Shown in pieces: positions 1-8,480 of a stretch of DNA of 64,000 bases. Source of the stretch: JAFAXD01 sp051985675. GTDB taxonomy: Bacteria > Pseudomonadota > Alphaproteobacteria > Rhizobiales > Xanthobacteraceae. The stretch spans positions 1 to 64,000 of the forward strand of contig JBPYFJ010000092.1 of NCBI GenBank assembly GCA_051985675.1. Direction: 5' to 3'. The notes below the pieces were generated by a model. That model searched no databases. It worked only from the letters and a program-made list of their open reading frames with translations, and was not told the origin of the DNA. Every line of letters starts with the position of its first letter. The first letter of the stretch is position 1. The position numbers and the translations under genes were made by a program.

Positions 1-49
1 AACAGTCGCTGGCTTGGGGTGGCGTGGTTCACATGTTGGGGGCACACAA

Positions 50-262
50 ATGCGTCACCCAGAATATTATCTTGGTCGTGCTGATGAGACCCGCGTAATT
101 TCGGAGTCTGCCCGCGATCCGAAAGCACGGGATGAGTTGATAAAAATCGCAGCGCAATTCGACGATCTTGCCAAACTGGCAACGACACAACAAAGCGAGC
201 GGCTTGCCGAAGCGGCCAGGCTTAAAGAACCTGTCGTTATTCGACGCACGCACGTGCACTAG
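50..262 (+). CDS. small hypothetical protein, rhizobial type
   Basis: This encodes a 70-residue soluble protein of unknown function. The ATG at 50 is preferred over the in-frame start at 14 because the family-like sequence (MRHPEYYLGRADETR) begins there. The middle part has a pattern of charged residues and leucines (DPKARDELIKIAAQFDDLAKLA) that predicts an amphipathic helix pair. Short proteins of this style are common and uncharacterised in Bradyrhizobium relatives; that likeness is from memory. It has no signal peptide or cysteines. The gene upstream lies outside the window, so an operon cannot be judged. Confidence 0.55.
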   Translation: MRHPEYYLGRADETRVISESARDPKARDELIKIAAQFDDLAKLATTQQSERLAEAARLKEPVVIRRTHVH

Positions 263-739
263 TCAGCATTCGAGCCGGGTGAACGTGGCGAGTTGCCGAG
301 CGTCATCGCTGGGCCGGGCGGGTGCTTCGCTTTTGACCATGCCGGGAGCCTACCGACCAGCACTGCCGCGCGCTATATTAACGGCGAGCACCCAAAGCGC
401 CGCCGCGAACGGGTCAGGAGGCCTGGGCTCAACCGCGCAGCGCGCGGGTGCGACGGGGGCCAGCGAGGGGCACCACTCGCTGCCCCCGATGTGTACCGTT
501 TAGTGTTGCGTATGCGTATCCAGCTAAGTGCTCGCGGCGTGCGTCGCGAGACCAAAAGCCTGCCGCGCAAGAAGCCTCCGGCGCCGAGCGTGAAGACGCG
601 GCTGCATTAGCCGTTCATGTCGCAGTCGTCTCGCATGGAGCCGCCGTTAGGGGTCCTGTAGGTTTAGTTGTAGGTACGGGCAGGCCGTAAAGCTAAGGCA
701 TTTAAACTCAATGGTAATTTCCACTAAAGCGAGGAACTG
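263..739. other. 477-bp intergenic region without a recognised gene
   Basis: Several open frames cross this stretch in different frames, as expected in GC-rich DNA, but none has a ribosome site with plausible protein composition. An A/T-richer patch at about 690-725 just before the oxidoreductase gene is the likely promoter region. No tRNA, repeat or clear terminator was seen. Confidence 0.5.
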
Positions 740-1696
740 ATGTCAGGCGCGAAGGCCCGGCCGCTTGCGGTCCAATACGACGGCTACGGCGGAGCCGACG
801 TCCTGCGGCTGCGCGATATCGATCCGCCCACGCCCGGACCCGGCCATGTTGTGGTCGAGATCAGAGCCGCGAGCCTCAACCCGATCGACTGGAAGGTTCG
901 ATCGGGCATGCTGCAGCAGCACTTTCCGATCACGTTTCCAGCAACCACCGGCCGCGACGGCGCCGGAACCGTGATCGCGGCCGCGTCCGACGTCGATCCC
1001 GCCTGGATCGGCGCGAGGGTCTGCTTCATGGCGCCGCGCGGCGTCGGGACCTGGGCGCAGCAGATCGCGCTGCCGGCCGCGCTGCTGGTGCGAATGCCGG
1101 CAAGTCTGACTTTCGAGCAAGCCGCCGCGCTACCGCTTGCCGGCGTCAGCGCCTGGATCGGCCTCGTGGACACCGCCAAGGTCGGCGCCGGAATGCGCGT
1201 CCTCATTCATGCCGCTGCCGGCGGTGTCGGTCATCTCGCCGTGCAGATCGCCCGCGATCAGCACGCTGAGGTGATCGCCACTTGTTCGGCGGCCAACGCG
1301 GATTTCGTGCGCGGGCTCGGCGCGTCCGAAGTGATCGCTTACGATAAGGCGGCATTTGACGATCGTCCGCGCGATATCGATGTCGTGTTCGACGTCGTGG
1401 GCGGGGAGGTACACGCGCGCAGCTACAAGGTGCTCAAGCGCGGCGGCGTCATCGCGTGCCTCGCCGCCGGGCCCTACAAAGACGAGGGCGCCGCCCACGG
1501 TGTCGAGGTGCGAATGGCGCGCGTGCTGCCGGACCCCAACGCCCTGTCGGCCGTCGTCGGGCTCGCCGGTGCCGGACGGCTCAAGCCGCATATCGCGCAC
1601 GTCCTGCCGCTCGCCGACTTCGCCAAGGCACAGACGCTCTCCCAGACGGGTCACGCGCGCGGCAAAACAGTGATCACGCTAGAGCCGCCGGTTTGA
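740..1696 (+). CDS. MDR-family NAD(P)H-dependent quinone/zinc-type oxidoreductase
   Basis: This is a 318-residue medium-chain dehydrogenase/reductase. The N-terminal GroES-like fold (about 1-120, with SLNPIDWKVRSG) is followed by a Rossmann domain whose nucleotide-binding turn is AAAGGVGHLA at 158-167. The zinc-binding cysteines of true alcohol dehydrogenases are missing, which puts it with quinone-oxidoreductase or enoyl-reductase-like members that reduce alpha,beta-unsaturated carbonyls with NADPH. A GAGG ribosome site sits 5-8 bases before the ATG. The stop codon lies about 30 bp before a CTAGGGCGTGTACTCAT repeat. The substrate is unknown. Confidence 0.8.
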   Translation: MSGAKARPLAVQYDGYGGADVLRLRDIDPPTPGPGHVVVEIRAASLNPIDWKVRSGMLQQHFPITFPATTGRDGAGTVIAAASDVDPAWIGARVCFMAPRGVGTWAQQIALPAALLVRMPASLTFEQAAALPLAGVSAWIGLVDTAKVGAGMRVLIHAAAGGVGHLAVQIARDQHAEVIATCSAANADFVRGLGASEVIAYDKAAFDDRPRDIDVVFDVVGGEVHARSYKVLKRGGVIACLAAGPYKDEGAAHGVEVRMARVLPDPNALSAVVGLAGAGRLKPHIAHVLPLADFAKAQTLSQTGHARGKTVITLEPPV

Positions 1697-1725
1697 AGTT
1701 CCCACAGCGGCTTCTGCACGGGGCG

Positions 1726-1742
1726 CTAGGGCGTGTACTCAT
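1726..1742 (+). repeat. dispersed 17-bp repeat CTAGGGCGTGTACTCAT, copy 1
   Basis: The 17-mer matches the copy at 60569-60585 exactly (there inverted) and the copy at 56699-56715 at 16 of 17 positions. Here it overlaps the last codons and TAG stop of the minus-strand hydroxylase, so the repeat encodes the C-terminal residues EYTP. It may mark the end of an inserted segment. Confidence 0.8.
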
Positions 1743-3342
1743 AGCAGCACTCGATTGTTTGATTGAGATGCGCGATCAGGCTTTCATTATCCAATAAGTG
1801 TCCGCGCCAGCCAATGTAGCCGTCTGGCCGCACAAGAAAAATTGTGTTCTGCTGGCCATAAGCTTTGGCAAATGCCCCTTCTGCATCATGATAGCATGCC
1901 AGACCGAATATCTCGGCTAACTCGGCACCTCCGATAGCGACCACCCGCAACAGTGAACCAAACCGCGCACGAAGGTCCTGCGCGAGCTTGGTCACACCGG
2001 CAATATTCTCAGCCGAAGGCGATGGCGATAGGTGAACCATCAGAACATGTTCGGTGCCCCGCAATACCTCAAACAGGCGAATGGGAAAGCCGATCCCGTG
2101 TCGTCGCAAGCCGGTTACGTCGGGCGCGCGGTCCCCCGCAACGGGAACTGATGGATCAAGTTCCTGAGCATCATCTCTGACCCACCCCGTGGCTCGGTAG
2201 GAAATGAGGACTTGCGTGTCGACAAGCCGATCAGGCTTTCCACTTTTTTCTCGCCCGTATCCCTCACTGGCTGCGCGCGTGCGTGCAACGACTTCGGCAC
2301 CCACCGGCCGTCGCTCCGCTTCATAGCTATCGAGAAGCCGTTGCGGCGCCTGGCGTCGAACCACGCGCGCGAGTTTCCAGGCGAGGTTATAGGCATCCTG
2401 GATACCAGTATTCATTCCCTGCCCACCTGTTGGTGGATGGATATGGGCGGCGTCGCCAGCAATGAAAACGCGTCCGACCCGATAGGCTTTCGCCAAACGC
2501 ATGCTAATCCGAAAAATCGATGACCAGCGCAGGTCTGAGAGAGGTGGTCGTTCCGGCACCAGATCGTCGGCAACTGCCTGAAGCTGGGTTAGGTCGGGGC
2601 CCGGTAGTTCCGACTGAATACCGTGGTCGGTGCCGCCAGACTTTGCGAGTTCAGATGGTGCAAGCATTGAGACCCGGTAACGTCCGGGCTCGGGAAGTGG
2701 GATTGCAATAAACATATCAGGGGCACTGTGTTCAACGAGCCGTAGTGCCCTCAGCGCCATACCGCGAGGAAGTTCCCAGGCGATCTGAACATCCCCAAGC
2801 ATGAACAGCATTGGAAAGGCTTCGCCCTTAAAAGGGATTTTGAGTACATGCCGTACTGCACTGTGTGCGCCATCGCACCCGACGACGTATTGGAACGCGG
2901 TTCTTTCCGTCCTACCGCTCTCATGATCGAGCTGCACTTCAACCTGTTTTCCATCCTGCCGTAGAGACGTAAGTGTCACGGCGCGTTCAACATCGAGACC
3001 GAATTTGTGGAGGTGCTGGGTCAGCAATCGTTCGGTTTCGAATTGAGGGAGGCCAAGCTCCGAATATGGGAGATCGTTAAGCTCTATCAGCTCATCCTTC
3101 GGCGCATGGGGATAGATGATTGACCGCAGTCCCGTAATCCAGATACCGGCATCTATCATGCGTCGAGCGATCCCCATGTCCTCCCATACTTCGAGAGTGC
3201 GCGGGGTGATACCGATTGCGCGGCAGTAAGGCGATGGCTTCGGCAGCTTATCGATAATGCGGCACCGAGTGCCGTGCCGGACAAGTTCTGCCGCTAACGT
3301 CAAACCAACGGGACCAGCGCCCACAACCAAAACCTCTGTCAA
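1726..3342 (-). CDS. FAD-dependent aromatic monooxygenase (PheA/TfdB/MhpA family)
   Basis: This 538-residue class A flavoprotein hydroxylase probably adds one oxygen to an aromatic ring using NAD(P)H. It shows the FAD dinucleotide motif GAGPVG at 8-13, the DG motif (GCDGAHSAVR, about 155-164), the second FAD motif GDAAHIHPPTGGQGMN at 296-311, and a thioredoxin-like C-terminal domain as in phenol hydroxylases. The start is taken as TTG at 3342, six bases after a GGGAGG ribosome site; the TTG at 3348 touches that site. Codon use is visibly less GC-biased than in neighbouring genes, and repeats lie at both ends, so transfer is plausible. The substrate cannot be assigned. Confidence 0.8.
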   Translation of the reverse strand: MTEVLVVGAGPVGLTLAAELVRHGTRCRIIDKLPKPSPYCRAIGITPRTLEVWEDMGIARRMIDAGIWITGLRSIIYPHAPKDELIELNDLPYSELGLPQFETERLLTQHLHKFGLDVERAVTLTSLRQDGKQVEVQLDHESGRTERTAFQYVVGCDGAHSAVRHVLKIPFKGEAFPMLFMLGDVQIAWELPRGMALRALRLVEHSAPDMFIAIPLPEPGRYRVSMLAPSELAKSGGTDHGIQSELPGPDLTQLQAVADDLVPERPPLSDLRWSSIFRISMRLAKAYRVGRVFIAGDAAHIHPPTGGQGMNTGIQDAYNLAWKLARVVRRQAPQRLLDSYEAERRPVGAEVVARTRAASEGYGREKSGKPDRLVDTQVLISYRATGWVRDDAQELDPSVPVAGDRAPDVTGLRRHGIGFPIRLFEVLRGTEHVLMVHLSPSPSAENIAGVTKLAQDLRARFGSLLRVVAIGGAELAEIFGLACYHDAEGAFAKAYGQQNTIFLVRPDGYIGWRGHLLDNESLIAHLNQTIECCYEYTP

Positions 3343-3478
3343 TGCCAACCTCCCGTAAAAACGGCTCCGCCCGCCTCACGCCCGCATGGAGAACGCCTTT
3401 CTATCGGGGATGGCTGCTGGTGAATAGGAGGCGAGATCTGAAATCTCAAAAGCGGAAACGCTCGTCGCGAGTATTTGT

Positions 3479-3525
3479 TGTCCGCTCATCGCCCGAAAGC
3501 GGCGTCAGTCGCTCATCGATGACGC
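3479..3525. repeat. TGTCCGCT hairpin pair upstream of the hydroxylase
   Basis: TGTCCGCT (3479-3486) is followed by AAGCGG, and then by a GCGTCA/TGACGC inverted repeat with a 12-base loop. The TGTCCGC-type hairpin resembles those at 56747-56773 and 60507-60550, inside the ends of the 3.9-kb module. It lies between the hydroxylase start and the LLM gene stop. Confidence 0.5.
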
Positions 3526-3536
3526 CACCCCTAGTC

Positions 3537-4634
3537 TCATGATGCGCGCACTCCTGCCTTGCGCAGCAGTGGCAGCACGTTCTCGATGAAGTACGGCAAC
3601 TCGTTCTTGAAGTTGACGAACGAGACGGTAGCACCGGCAAACCCGGCCTGGCTGATTCTGATCAGTTCGTCTGCGATATGCGCCGGCGTTCCAATCAACG
3701 GATAGGTACCGGCGCCGCCCGCGAAGCGCTTGCGGTGCAGCCGATAAGCTTCCTCCTCATGCGAGCCGGAGAACTTCTGCTTCTGTCCCATGTAATGGTC
3801 AACGCTCGCGTTATCGGCCATCGTGACGGCGTAGTGCTGGTAGTAATCCTCGGCTTCGGCCTGCGTCGGACGGCACACGACGTGGCACGTGGTGCAGACG
3901 CCGAGCGTGCGGCCTTGCTTCTCCGCCCGTTGCTTCATGTCCTCGATGTGTTCGCGGCCCTTGTCGATGTCGACGAACGCCGTGAACAGAAAATCCGCCG
4001 CCTTGGCAGCAAACTCCCGACCGGGCGGCGAGAACGCCGCATTGAGCGTGATTGGTCGCGGGATCTGCAGCGGCCGCGGCCGGCCGGAGACATTCTTGAG
4101 TTGATAGAACTTGCCGTTGTAATCGAACGGCGCGTCGGCGGTGTAGATGCGCGCGATGATCTCGAACCATTCAAGTCCCTGGGCGTAGCGATCCTCGATC
4201 AGCTCCAGCCCGAACATGGCGAATTCCTCCGGATTCCATCCGCACACGATGTTTAGTCCGGCGCGTCCGTTCGAGGTGTGGTCGAGCGTCGCCAGCGCCT
4301 TTGCGGCGAACACGGGGTGCACCATCGGCACGTGCACGGTTGCAAACACGCCGGTGCGGGTGGTTGCAGCCGCGAGCGCCGTCGCGAATGTCAGGGTCTC
4401 GAACGACCACTCGCGGCTGTTCATCTCACCGCCAAAACCTTTCCAGCGCGCGATCGGCAGCAGAAATTCAATGCCGGCGCGGTCCGCCATCTGGGCGACT
4501 TCGACGATTTCGCTCCACACCGCCGGCCAACGCTCCGGCACGCGCGTGAGCGTAAGCCCGCCGTCGGCGTTGAGGGAGAACACGCCGAGCTTGAGTTTGT
4601 GGGGACCCAGCAGCGGATGAATAGGTACGCTCAT
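3537..4634 (-). CDS. LLM-class flavin-dependent monooxygenase (SfnG/SsuD-like)
   Basis: This is a 365-residue bacterial-luciferase-fold (TIM barrel) protein that would use FMNH2 from a separate reductase to oxidise a small substrate. The sequence NIVCGWNPEEFAMFG and the DRYAQGLEWFEIIARIY stretch are typical of the alkanesulfonate/dimethylsulfone monooxygenase branch, as is the length. The ATG at 4634 is chosen because the domain starts at once (MSVPIHPLLGPHKLKLGVFS); an upstream start at 4697 would add a leader unlike the family. It is divergent from the acyl-CoA synthetase at 4715 with 80 bp between. No reductase gene adjoins it, and the substrate is unknown. Confidence 0.8.
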   Translation of the reverse strand: MSVPIHPLLGPHKLKLGVFSLNADGGLTLTRVPERWPAVWSEIVEVAQMADRAGIEFLLPIARWKGFGGEMNSREWSFETLTFATALAAATTRTGVFATVHVPMVHPVFAAKALATLDHTSNGRAGLNIVCGWNPEEFAMFGLELIEDRYAQGLEWFEIIARIYTADAPFDYNGKFYQLKNVSGRPRPLQIPRPITLNAAFSPPGREFAAKAADFLFTAFVDIDKGREHIEDMKQRAEKQGRTLGVCTTCHVVCRPTQAEAEDYYQHYAVTMADNASVDHYMGQKQKFSGSHEEEAYRLHRKRFAGGAGTYPLIGTPAHIADELIRISQAGFAGATVSFVNFKNELPYFIENVLPLLRKAGVRAS

Positions 4635-4714
4635 AACGTGGTTCCAGGTTCGATCGTTGTTGCTCGGGCGGACAGGTTCACGATAAGAAGCACGCATCGC
4701 GGTGGGTCAAGGGC

Positions 4715-6361
4715 ATGACGACAGCAACGAACGCGGCGATCTCTCCGGCGGATACCTTCGTGGCGCGCGCCCGGACGGCGCCGGGGGCTCCTTTTCTGAT
4801 TGCGCCGGCGTCTGCGGAACTCGCTTACGCGCCGGACGGATTTTCGCACGCCTATGGGGACGTGCTGCGCCGGCTCGACATCATCCGGCAGGCTTTCGCG
4901 GCCGCTGGCTACGGGCGCGGGTCGCGGGTCGCCTTGCTCCTGGAGAACCGGCCGGAATTCTTCTGGACCTGGCTCGCGCTCAACAGCCTGGGTGTTGCGA
5001 TCCATCCGCTCAATCCCGAGCTGCAGGCCGAGGATCTGGCTTACCAGTTCAGCGTCGTGGAGCCGTCGTGCGCGATCGCGTTGCCGGAGTATCACCGGTT
5101 GATCCACGCCGCCGGCCGGACGCTCCCCGTCGTTGCGCCCGGGGAGCCGCCACCGCGTTGCGCGCGCGCGCCCGAGGCTGGCGCACCGGCGGCGGATGAT
5201 GCCTGCGCGTTCCTGTTCACGTCGGGCACGACCGGTCGGCCGAAGTGTTGCATCCTCTCCAATGCGTACTTCCTCGGCGTCGGCCGCTGGTATGTGTCGC
5301 AGGGCGGCATGGCCACGCTGCAGGACGGCGCCGAGATTTTGCTGACGCCGCTGCCGATGTTCCATATGAACGCGCTCGCCTGCTCGACGGTTGCGATGAT
5401 CCTCAACGGCGGCGCGATCGTCCCGCTCGATCGCTTCCACGCGCGCCGCTGGTGGCGCTCGGTCGCAGATTCGCGCGCGACCATCGTTCACTATCTCGGC
5501 GTCATGCCGGCGGTTCTGCTCAAGCTTGACGAGGAGCCGGCCGAGCGTGGGCACCGGTTGAAGTTCGGCTTCGGATCGGGCGTTGATGCGCGCCACCACG
5601 AGGTGTTCGAGCGCCGCTTCGGCTTTCCGCTGATCGAGGGCTGGGCGATGACGGAAACCGGCGGCGGCGGCGTGACGTCGACGGCGCAAGGCCCCCGCCA
5701 CATCGGGCAGCGCTGCATGGGGCGGCCAACGGCGACCATGGAGTATCGGATCGTCGGCGACAACGGGGCCGACGTGACGCCCGGTCAGCCCGGCGAGTTC
5801 CTGGTTCGCACGCGCGGCGCGGATCCGCGGCGCGGCTTCTTCTCCGGCTATCTCAAGGACGAGGCGGCCACCCGCGAGGCTTGGGCCGGCGACTGGTTCC
5901 ACACCGGCGACGTGGTGCGCAGCGACGGCGAGTCTCTGTTCTTCGTCGACCGCAAGAAAAACATCGTACGGCGCAGCGGCGAGAACATCGCCGTGATCGA
6001 AGTCGAGGGCGTGCTCGAGACTTTCGCGGCGGTCGCCGGCGCCGCGGTCGCTCCGGTGCCGGATGATATTCGCGGCGAAGAGGTGCTCGCGCTGATCAAA
6101 TTGCGCACGCCGCCGCCGGACGCGGAGCATGCGGGCGCGCTTGCGCGCGACATCGCCGGCGCCTGCGCGGAAAAGCTTGCCTACTTCAAGGTGCCCGGTT
6201 ACGTGGCGTTCGTCGACGCGCTGCCGGTGACCGCGACCCAGAAGCTTCAACGCGCAGAAACTCGCGTTATGGCAGCGAACGCCGTCGGTGCGCCGGGCAC
6301 GATCGATCTGCGCGAGTTCAAGGCGATGCTGCGCCAGCGCAATCGCGCGGGAGCCGCGTGA
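4715..6361 (+). CDS. AMP-dependent acyl-CoA synthetase (ANL superfamily)
   Basis: This 548-residue protein would activate a carboxylic acid to its CoA thioester through an acyl-AMP. Adenylation motifs occur in order: TSGTTGRPK at 169-177, GWAMTETGGGG (about 310), the FHTGDVV and DRKKNIVRRSGENI hinge region (about 390-420), and the terminal catalytic lysine in ATQKLQRAE. Overall it resembles the CaiC-like/long-chain group. It runs convergently into the Rid gene with a 13-bp gap, so it is not part of the anthranilate operon. It is divergent from the LLM monooxygenase and may share that promoter region. Confidence 0.85.
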   Translation: MTTATNAAISPADTFVARARTAPGAPFLIAPASAELAYAPDGFSHAYGDVLRRLDIIRQAFAAAGYGRGSRVALLLENRPEFFWTWLALNSLGVAIHPLNPELQAEDLAYQFSVVEPSCAIALPEYHRLIHAAGRTLPVVAPGEPPPRCARAPEAGAPAADDACAFLFTSGTTGRPKCCILSNAYFLGVGRWYVSQGGMATLQDGAEILLTPLPMFHMNALACSTVAMILNGGAIVPLDRFHARRWWRSVADSRATIVHYLGVMPAVLLKLDEEPAERGHRLKFGFGSGVDARHHEVFERRFGFPLIEGWAMTETGGGGVTSTAQGPRHIGQRCMGRPTATMEYRIVGDNGADVTPGQPGEFLVRTRGADPRRGFFSGYLKDEAATREAWAGDWFHTGDVVRSDGESLFFVDRKKNIVRRSGENIAVIEVEGVLETFAAVAGAAVAPVPDDIRGEEVLALIKLRTPPPDAEHAGALARDIAGACAEKLAYFKVPGYVAFVDALPVTATQKLQRAETRVMAANAVGAPGTIDLREFKAMLRQRNRAGAA

Positions 6362-6374
6362 CGGGTAGGCCTGC

Positions 6375-6797
6375 TCAATCGGGCACCACGGCGGTCGCTT
6401 CGATTTCGACCAGCGCCTCGGGCTCGGCCAACGATTTCACCTCGACCAAGGTCATGGTCGGGAAGTTGCGGCCCATGACGTCGCGGTAGGCGACGCCAAG
6501 CGCCGCCAACGATGCACGGTACTCCGCCATATCGATCACGTACCAGGTCAGCCGCACGACGTGCTCGGGCGCGGCACCGGCGGTGGCCAGCACCGCGACG
6601 ATGTTTTGCAGCGCTTTGCGCACCTGCGCCACAAAGCCGGGAGCAAACCGGCCGTGTGTGTCCCAGCCGATCTGACCAGCAACAAAAACGAGCTCACCCC
6701 GCGCCTTGATTCCGTTTGCGTACCCCTTGGGGGCGGGCCAGCCTGCAGGCAACAGAGCCGTAGCGCTGGGGCGCGACTTGGTTTGCTGATCGGACAT
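6375..6797 (-). CDS. Rid-superfamily (YjgF/YER057c/UK114) protein of the anthranilate operon
   Basis: This 140-residue chorismate-mutase-like trimer-forming protein is the last gene of the minus-strand anthranilate operon, 22 bp after the ligase stop. Family signatures are GELVFVAGQIGWDTHGRF and VEIEATAVVPD. The arginine that E. coli RidA carries in VEVARLP is replaced here (VEVKSLAEP), so it is probably not an archetypal RidA imine deaminase but a Rid4-7-type member. 2-Aminomuconate deaminases of aminoaromatic pathways belong to this superfamily. Inference: it helps hydrolyse the enamine/imine formed when the reduced 2-aminobenzoyl-CoA ring loses ammonia. Confidence 0.85.
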   Translation of the reverse strand: MSDQQTKSRPSATALLPAGWPAPKGYANGIKARGELVFVAGQIGWDTHGRFAPGFVAQVRKALQNIVAVLATAGAAPEHVVRLTWYVIDMAEYRASLAALGVAYRDVMGRNFPTMTLVEVKSLAEPEALVEIEATAVVPD

Positions 6798-6819
6798 GGG
6801 CAGTTCCAGCTGGATTGGA

Positions 6820-8466
6820 TTACGAGGCGAGTTTCTGACCGGCTGAGGCTGCAGCCATGCGACGGAGCTCGAAGCGCTGCAGCTTGCCGGTCGGCGTCTT
6901 CGGGAGTTCGGTGACGTATTCGATCGCGCGCGGGTACTTGAACGGCGCGATCTGCTCCTTCACGTAGTCCTGCAAGAGTTTGGTCAGAGCAGCGTCGCCC
7001 GTGCGATCCGGCCGCAGCACCACGTAGGCCTTCACGATCATGCCGCGGTCCTGATCGGGCGCGCCGACAACGCCGCACTCGGCGACCGCAGGGTGAGTGA
7101 GCAGGGCCGCTTCGACTTCCGGTCCGGCGATGTTGTAGCCGGCCGAGATGATCATGTCGTCCGAGCGCGCCTGGTAATAGAAGTAGCCGGCGGTATCCAT
7201 CATGTAGGTGTCGCCCGGCATGTTCCAGCCGCTCTCGACATACTTGCGCTGGCGTGCGTCAGCGAGATAGCGGCAGCCGGTGGGTCCGCGCACCGCAAGA
7301 CGGCCGACCGTGCCCGGGGGCAGCTCGCGGCCGGCGTCATCGACAACGCGTGCCTCGTAGCCGGGAACGACGCGTCCGGTGGCTCCCGCATTTGCCTCGT
7401 CGTCCGCCGACCCGATGAAAATATGCAACATCTCGGTCGAGCCGAGGCCGTCCATGATCCGTAGTCCCGTTGCCTTGTGCCAAGCTTCGAACGTCGCCTT
7501 CGGCAAGGTCTCGCCGGCCGACACGCATTTCTTCAACGAGGAGATATTGTGCGACGCGAGCTTCGGCAGGATCACCCGATAGGCGGTCGGCGCGGTGAAA
7601 CAGATCGTGGCGCGATAGGTAGCGACGGCGCCGAACAACTCATCGGGCGTAGCGCGTTCGATCAGGATCGACGAGGCGCCGGCACGCATCGGAAACAGCA
7701 AATGACCGCCGAGCCCGTACGTGAAAGCGAGCGGCGCCGACCCGATGAAGCGGTCCGACGCCACCGGCCGCAGCACGTTGCGGCCGTACGTGTCGCAGGT
7801 GGCGAGCATATCGCGGTGAAAGTGCATCGTGCCTTTCGGTTCGCCGGTTGTGCCGGACGTGAACGCGATCAGGCACACGTCGTCGGCCGCGGTGTCGGCT
7901 GCCTCGAAGCGCTCGTAGCCGGGCTTGGACATCAGCTTGGTCAGATCGTCGGCGCGATCGCCGCCCCAGTAGGCGATCCTTTCGAGATCGCTCGATTGTT
8001 CCTTGGCCTTTTCCAGGTCTTCGCCAAGACGAGCGTCGCACAGCGCAAGCGCGATCTTCGCCTTGCGGATCGGGTAGGCGAGTTCCTTGGCGCGCAGCAG
8101 CGGCATGGTTGCGACCGTGACCCCGCCCGCCTTGATGACGGCGAGCCAGGCTGTCGCCATCATGGCGTTGTTGGGCCCGCGCAGCAGGACCCGGTTGCCC
8201 GTCGCCAGCCCGAGATCGCGCGTGAGCACGTTGGCCAAACGGTTGACCCGTTCCTGCAGGCTCGCGTAGGTCAGCGTCTCGCCCGGCGTGATCAAACAGG
8301 GCTGATCGCCTTTGCCCGCCGCGACCCAACGATCGAGCAATTCGGCGACGCAGTTGAGCCGTTCCGGATAGTTCAAGTCCGCCTGGGCGAAACGAAAGTC
8401 AGGCATCTCCTCCCGTGACGGAAGATGGTCGCGGGTGAAACTGTCCACATGGCCGGATCTGGTCAT
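6820..8466 (-). CDS. abmG: 2-aminobenzoate-CoA ligase (benzoate-CoA ligase family)
   Basis: This 548-residue ligase would activate anthranilate to 2-aminobenzoyl-CoA with ATP, the entry step of the CoA-dependent aerobic anthranilate pathway known from Azoarcus evansii. Motifs are TSGTTGEPKG at 203-212, the DGLGSTEMLHIF region (substrate/AMP pocket) and TPTGKLQRFELRR near the C-terminus with the adenylation lysine. Length and the N-terminal DLNYPERLNCVAELLD stretch fit the 2-aminobenzoate/benzoate-CoA ligase group. A GGAG site precedes the ATG. It follows the acyl-CoA dehydrogenase by 14 bp. The family call is strong; substrate specificity rests mainly on the neighbouring monooxygenase/reductase gene. 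Confidence 0.85.
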   Translation of the reverse strand: MTRSGHVDSFTRDHLPSREEMPDFRFAQADLNYPERLNCVAELLDRWVAAGKGDQPCLITPGETLTYASLQERVNRLANVLTRDLGLATGNRVLLRGPNNAMMATAWLAVIKAGGVTVATMPLLRAKELAYPIRKAKIALALCDARLGEDLEKAKEQSSDLERIAYWGGDRADDLTKLMSKPGYERFEAADTAADDVCLIAFTSGTTGEPKGTMHFHRDMLATCDTYGRNVLRPVASDRFIGSAPLAFTYGLGGHLLFPMRAGASSILIERATPDELFGAVATYRATICFTAPTAYRVILPKLASHNISSLKKCVSAGETLPKATFEAWHKATGLRIMDGLGSTEMLHIFIGSADDEANAGATGRVVPGYEARVVDDAGRELPPGTVGRLAVRGPTGCRYLADARQRKYVESGWNMPGDTYMMDTAGYFYYQARSDDMIISAGYNIAGPEVEAALLTHPAVAECGVVGAPDQDRGMIVKAYVVLRPDRTGDAALTKLLQDYVKEQIAPFKYPRAIEYVTELPKTPTGKLQRFELRRMAAASAGQKLAS

Positions 8467-8480
8467 GGCAGGCTCCAGAA

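Noticed and set aside
1692..1702. A third copy of the 54-bp palindromic element before the repeat at 1726
   Set aside because: Only TTTGAAGTTCC matches, and the rest diverges; the match is too short to call.
4631..6250. A 539-codon antisense frame over the acyl-CoA synthetase
   Set aside because: It is rich in Arg/Ala/His without domain motifs and lies opposite a gene with all ANL motifs; such frames are common in GC-rich DNA.
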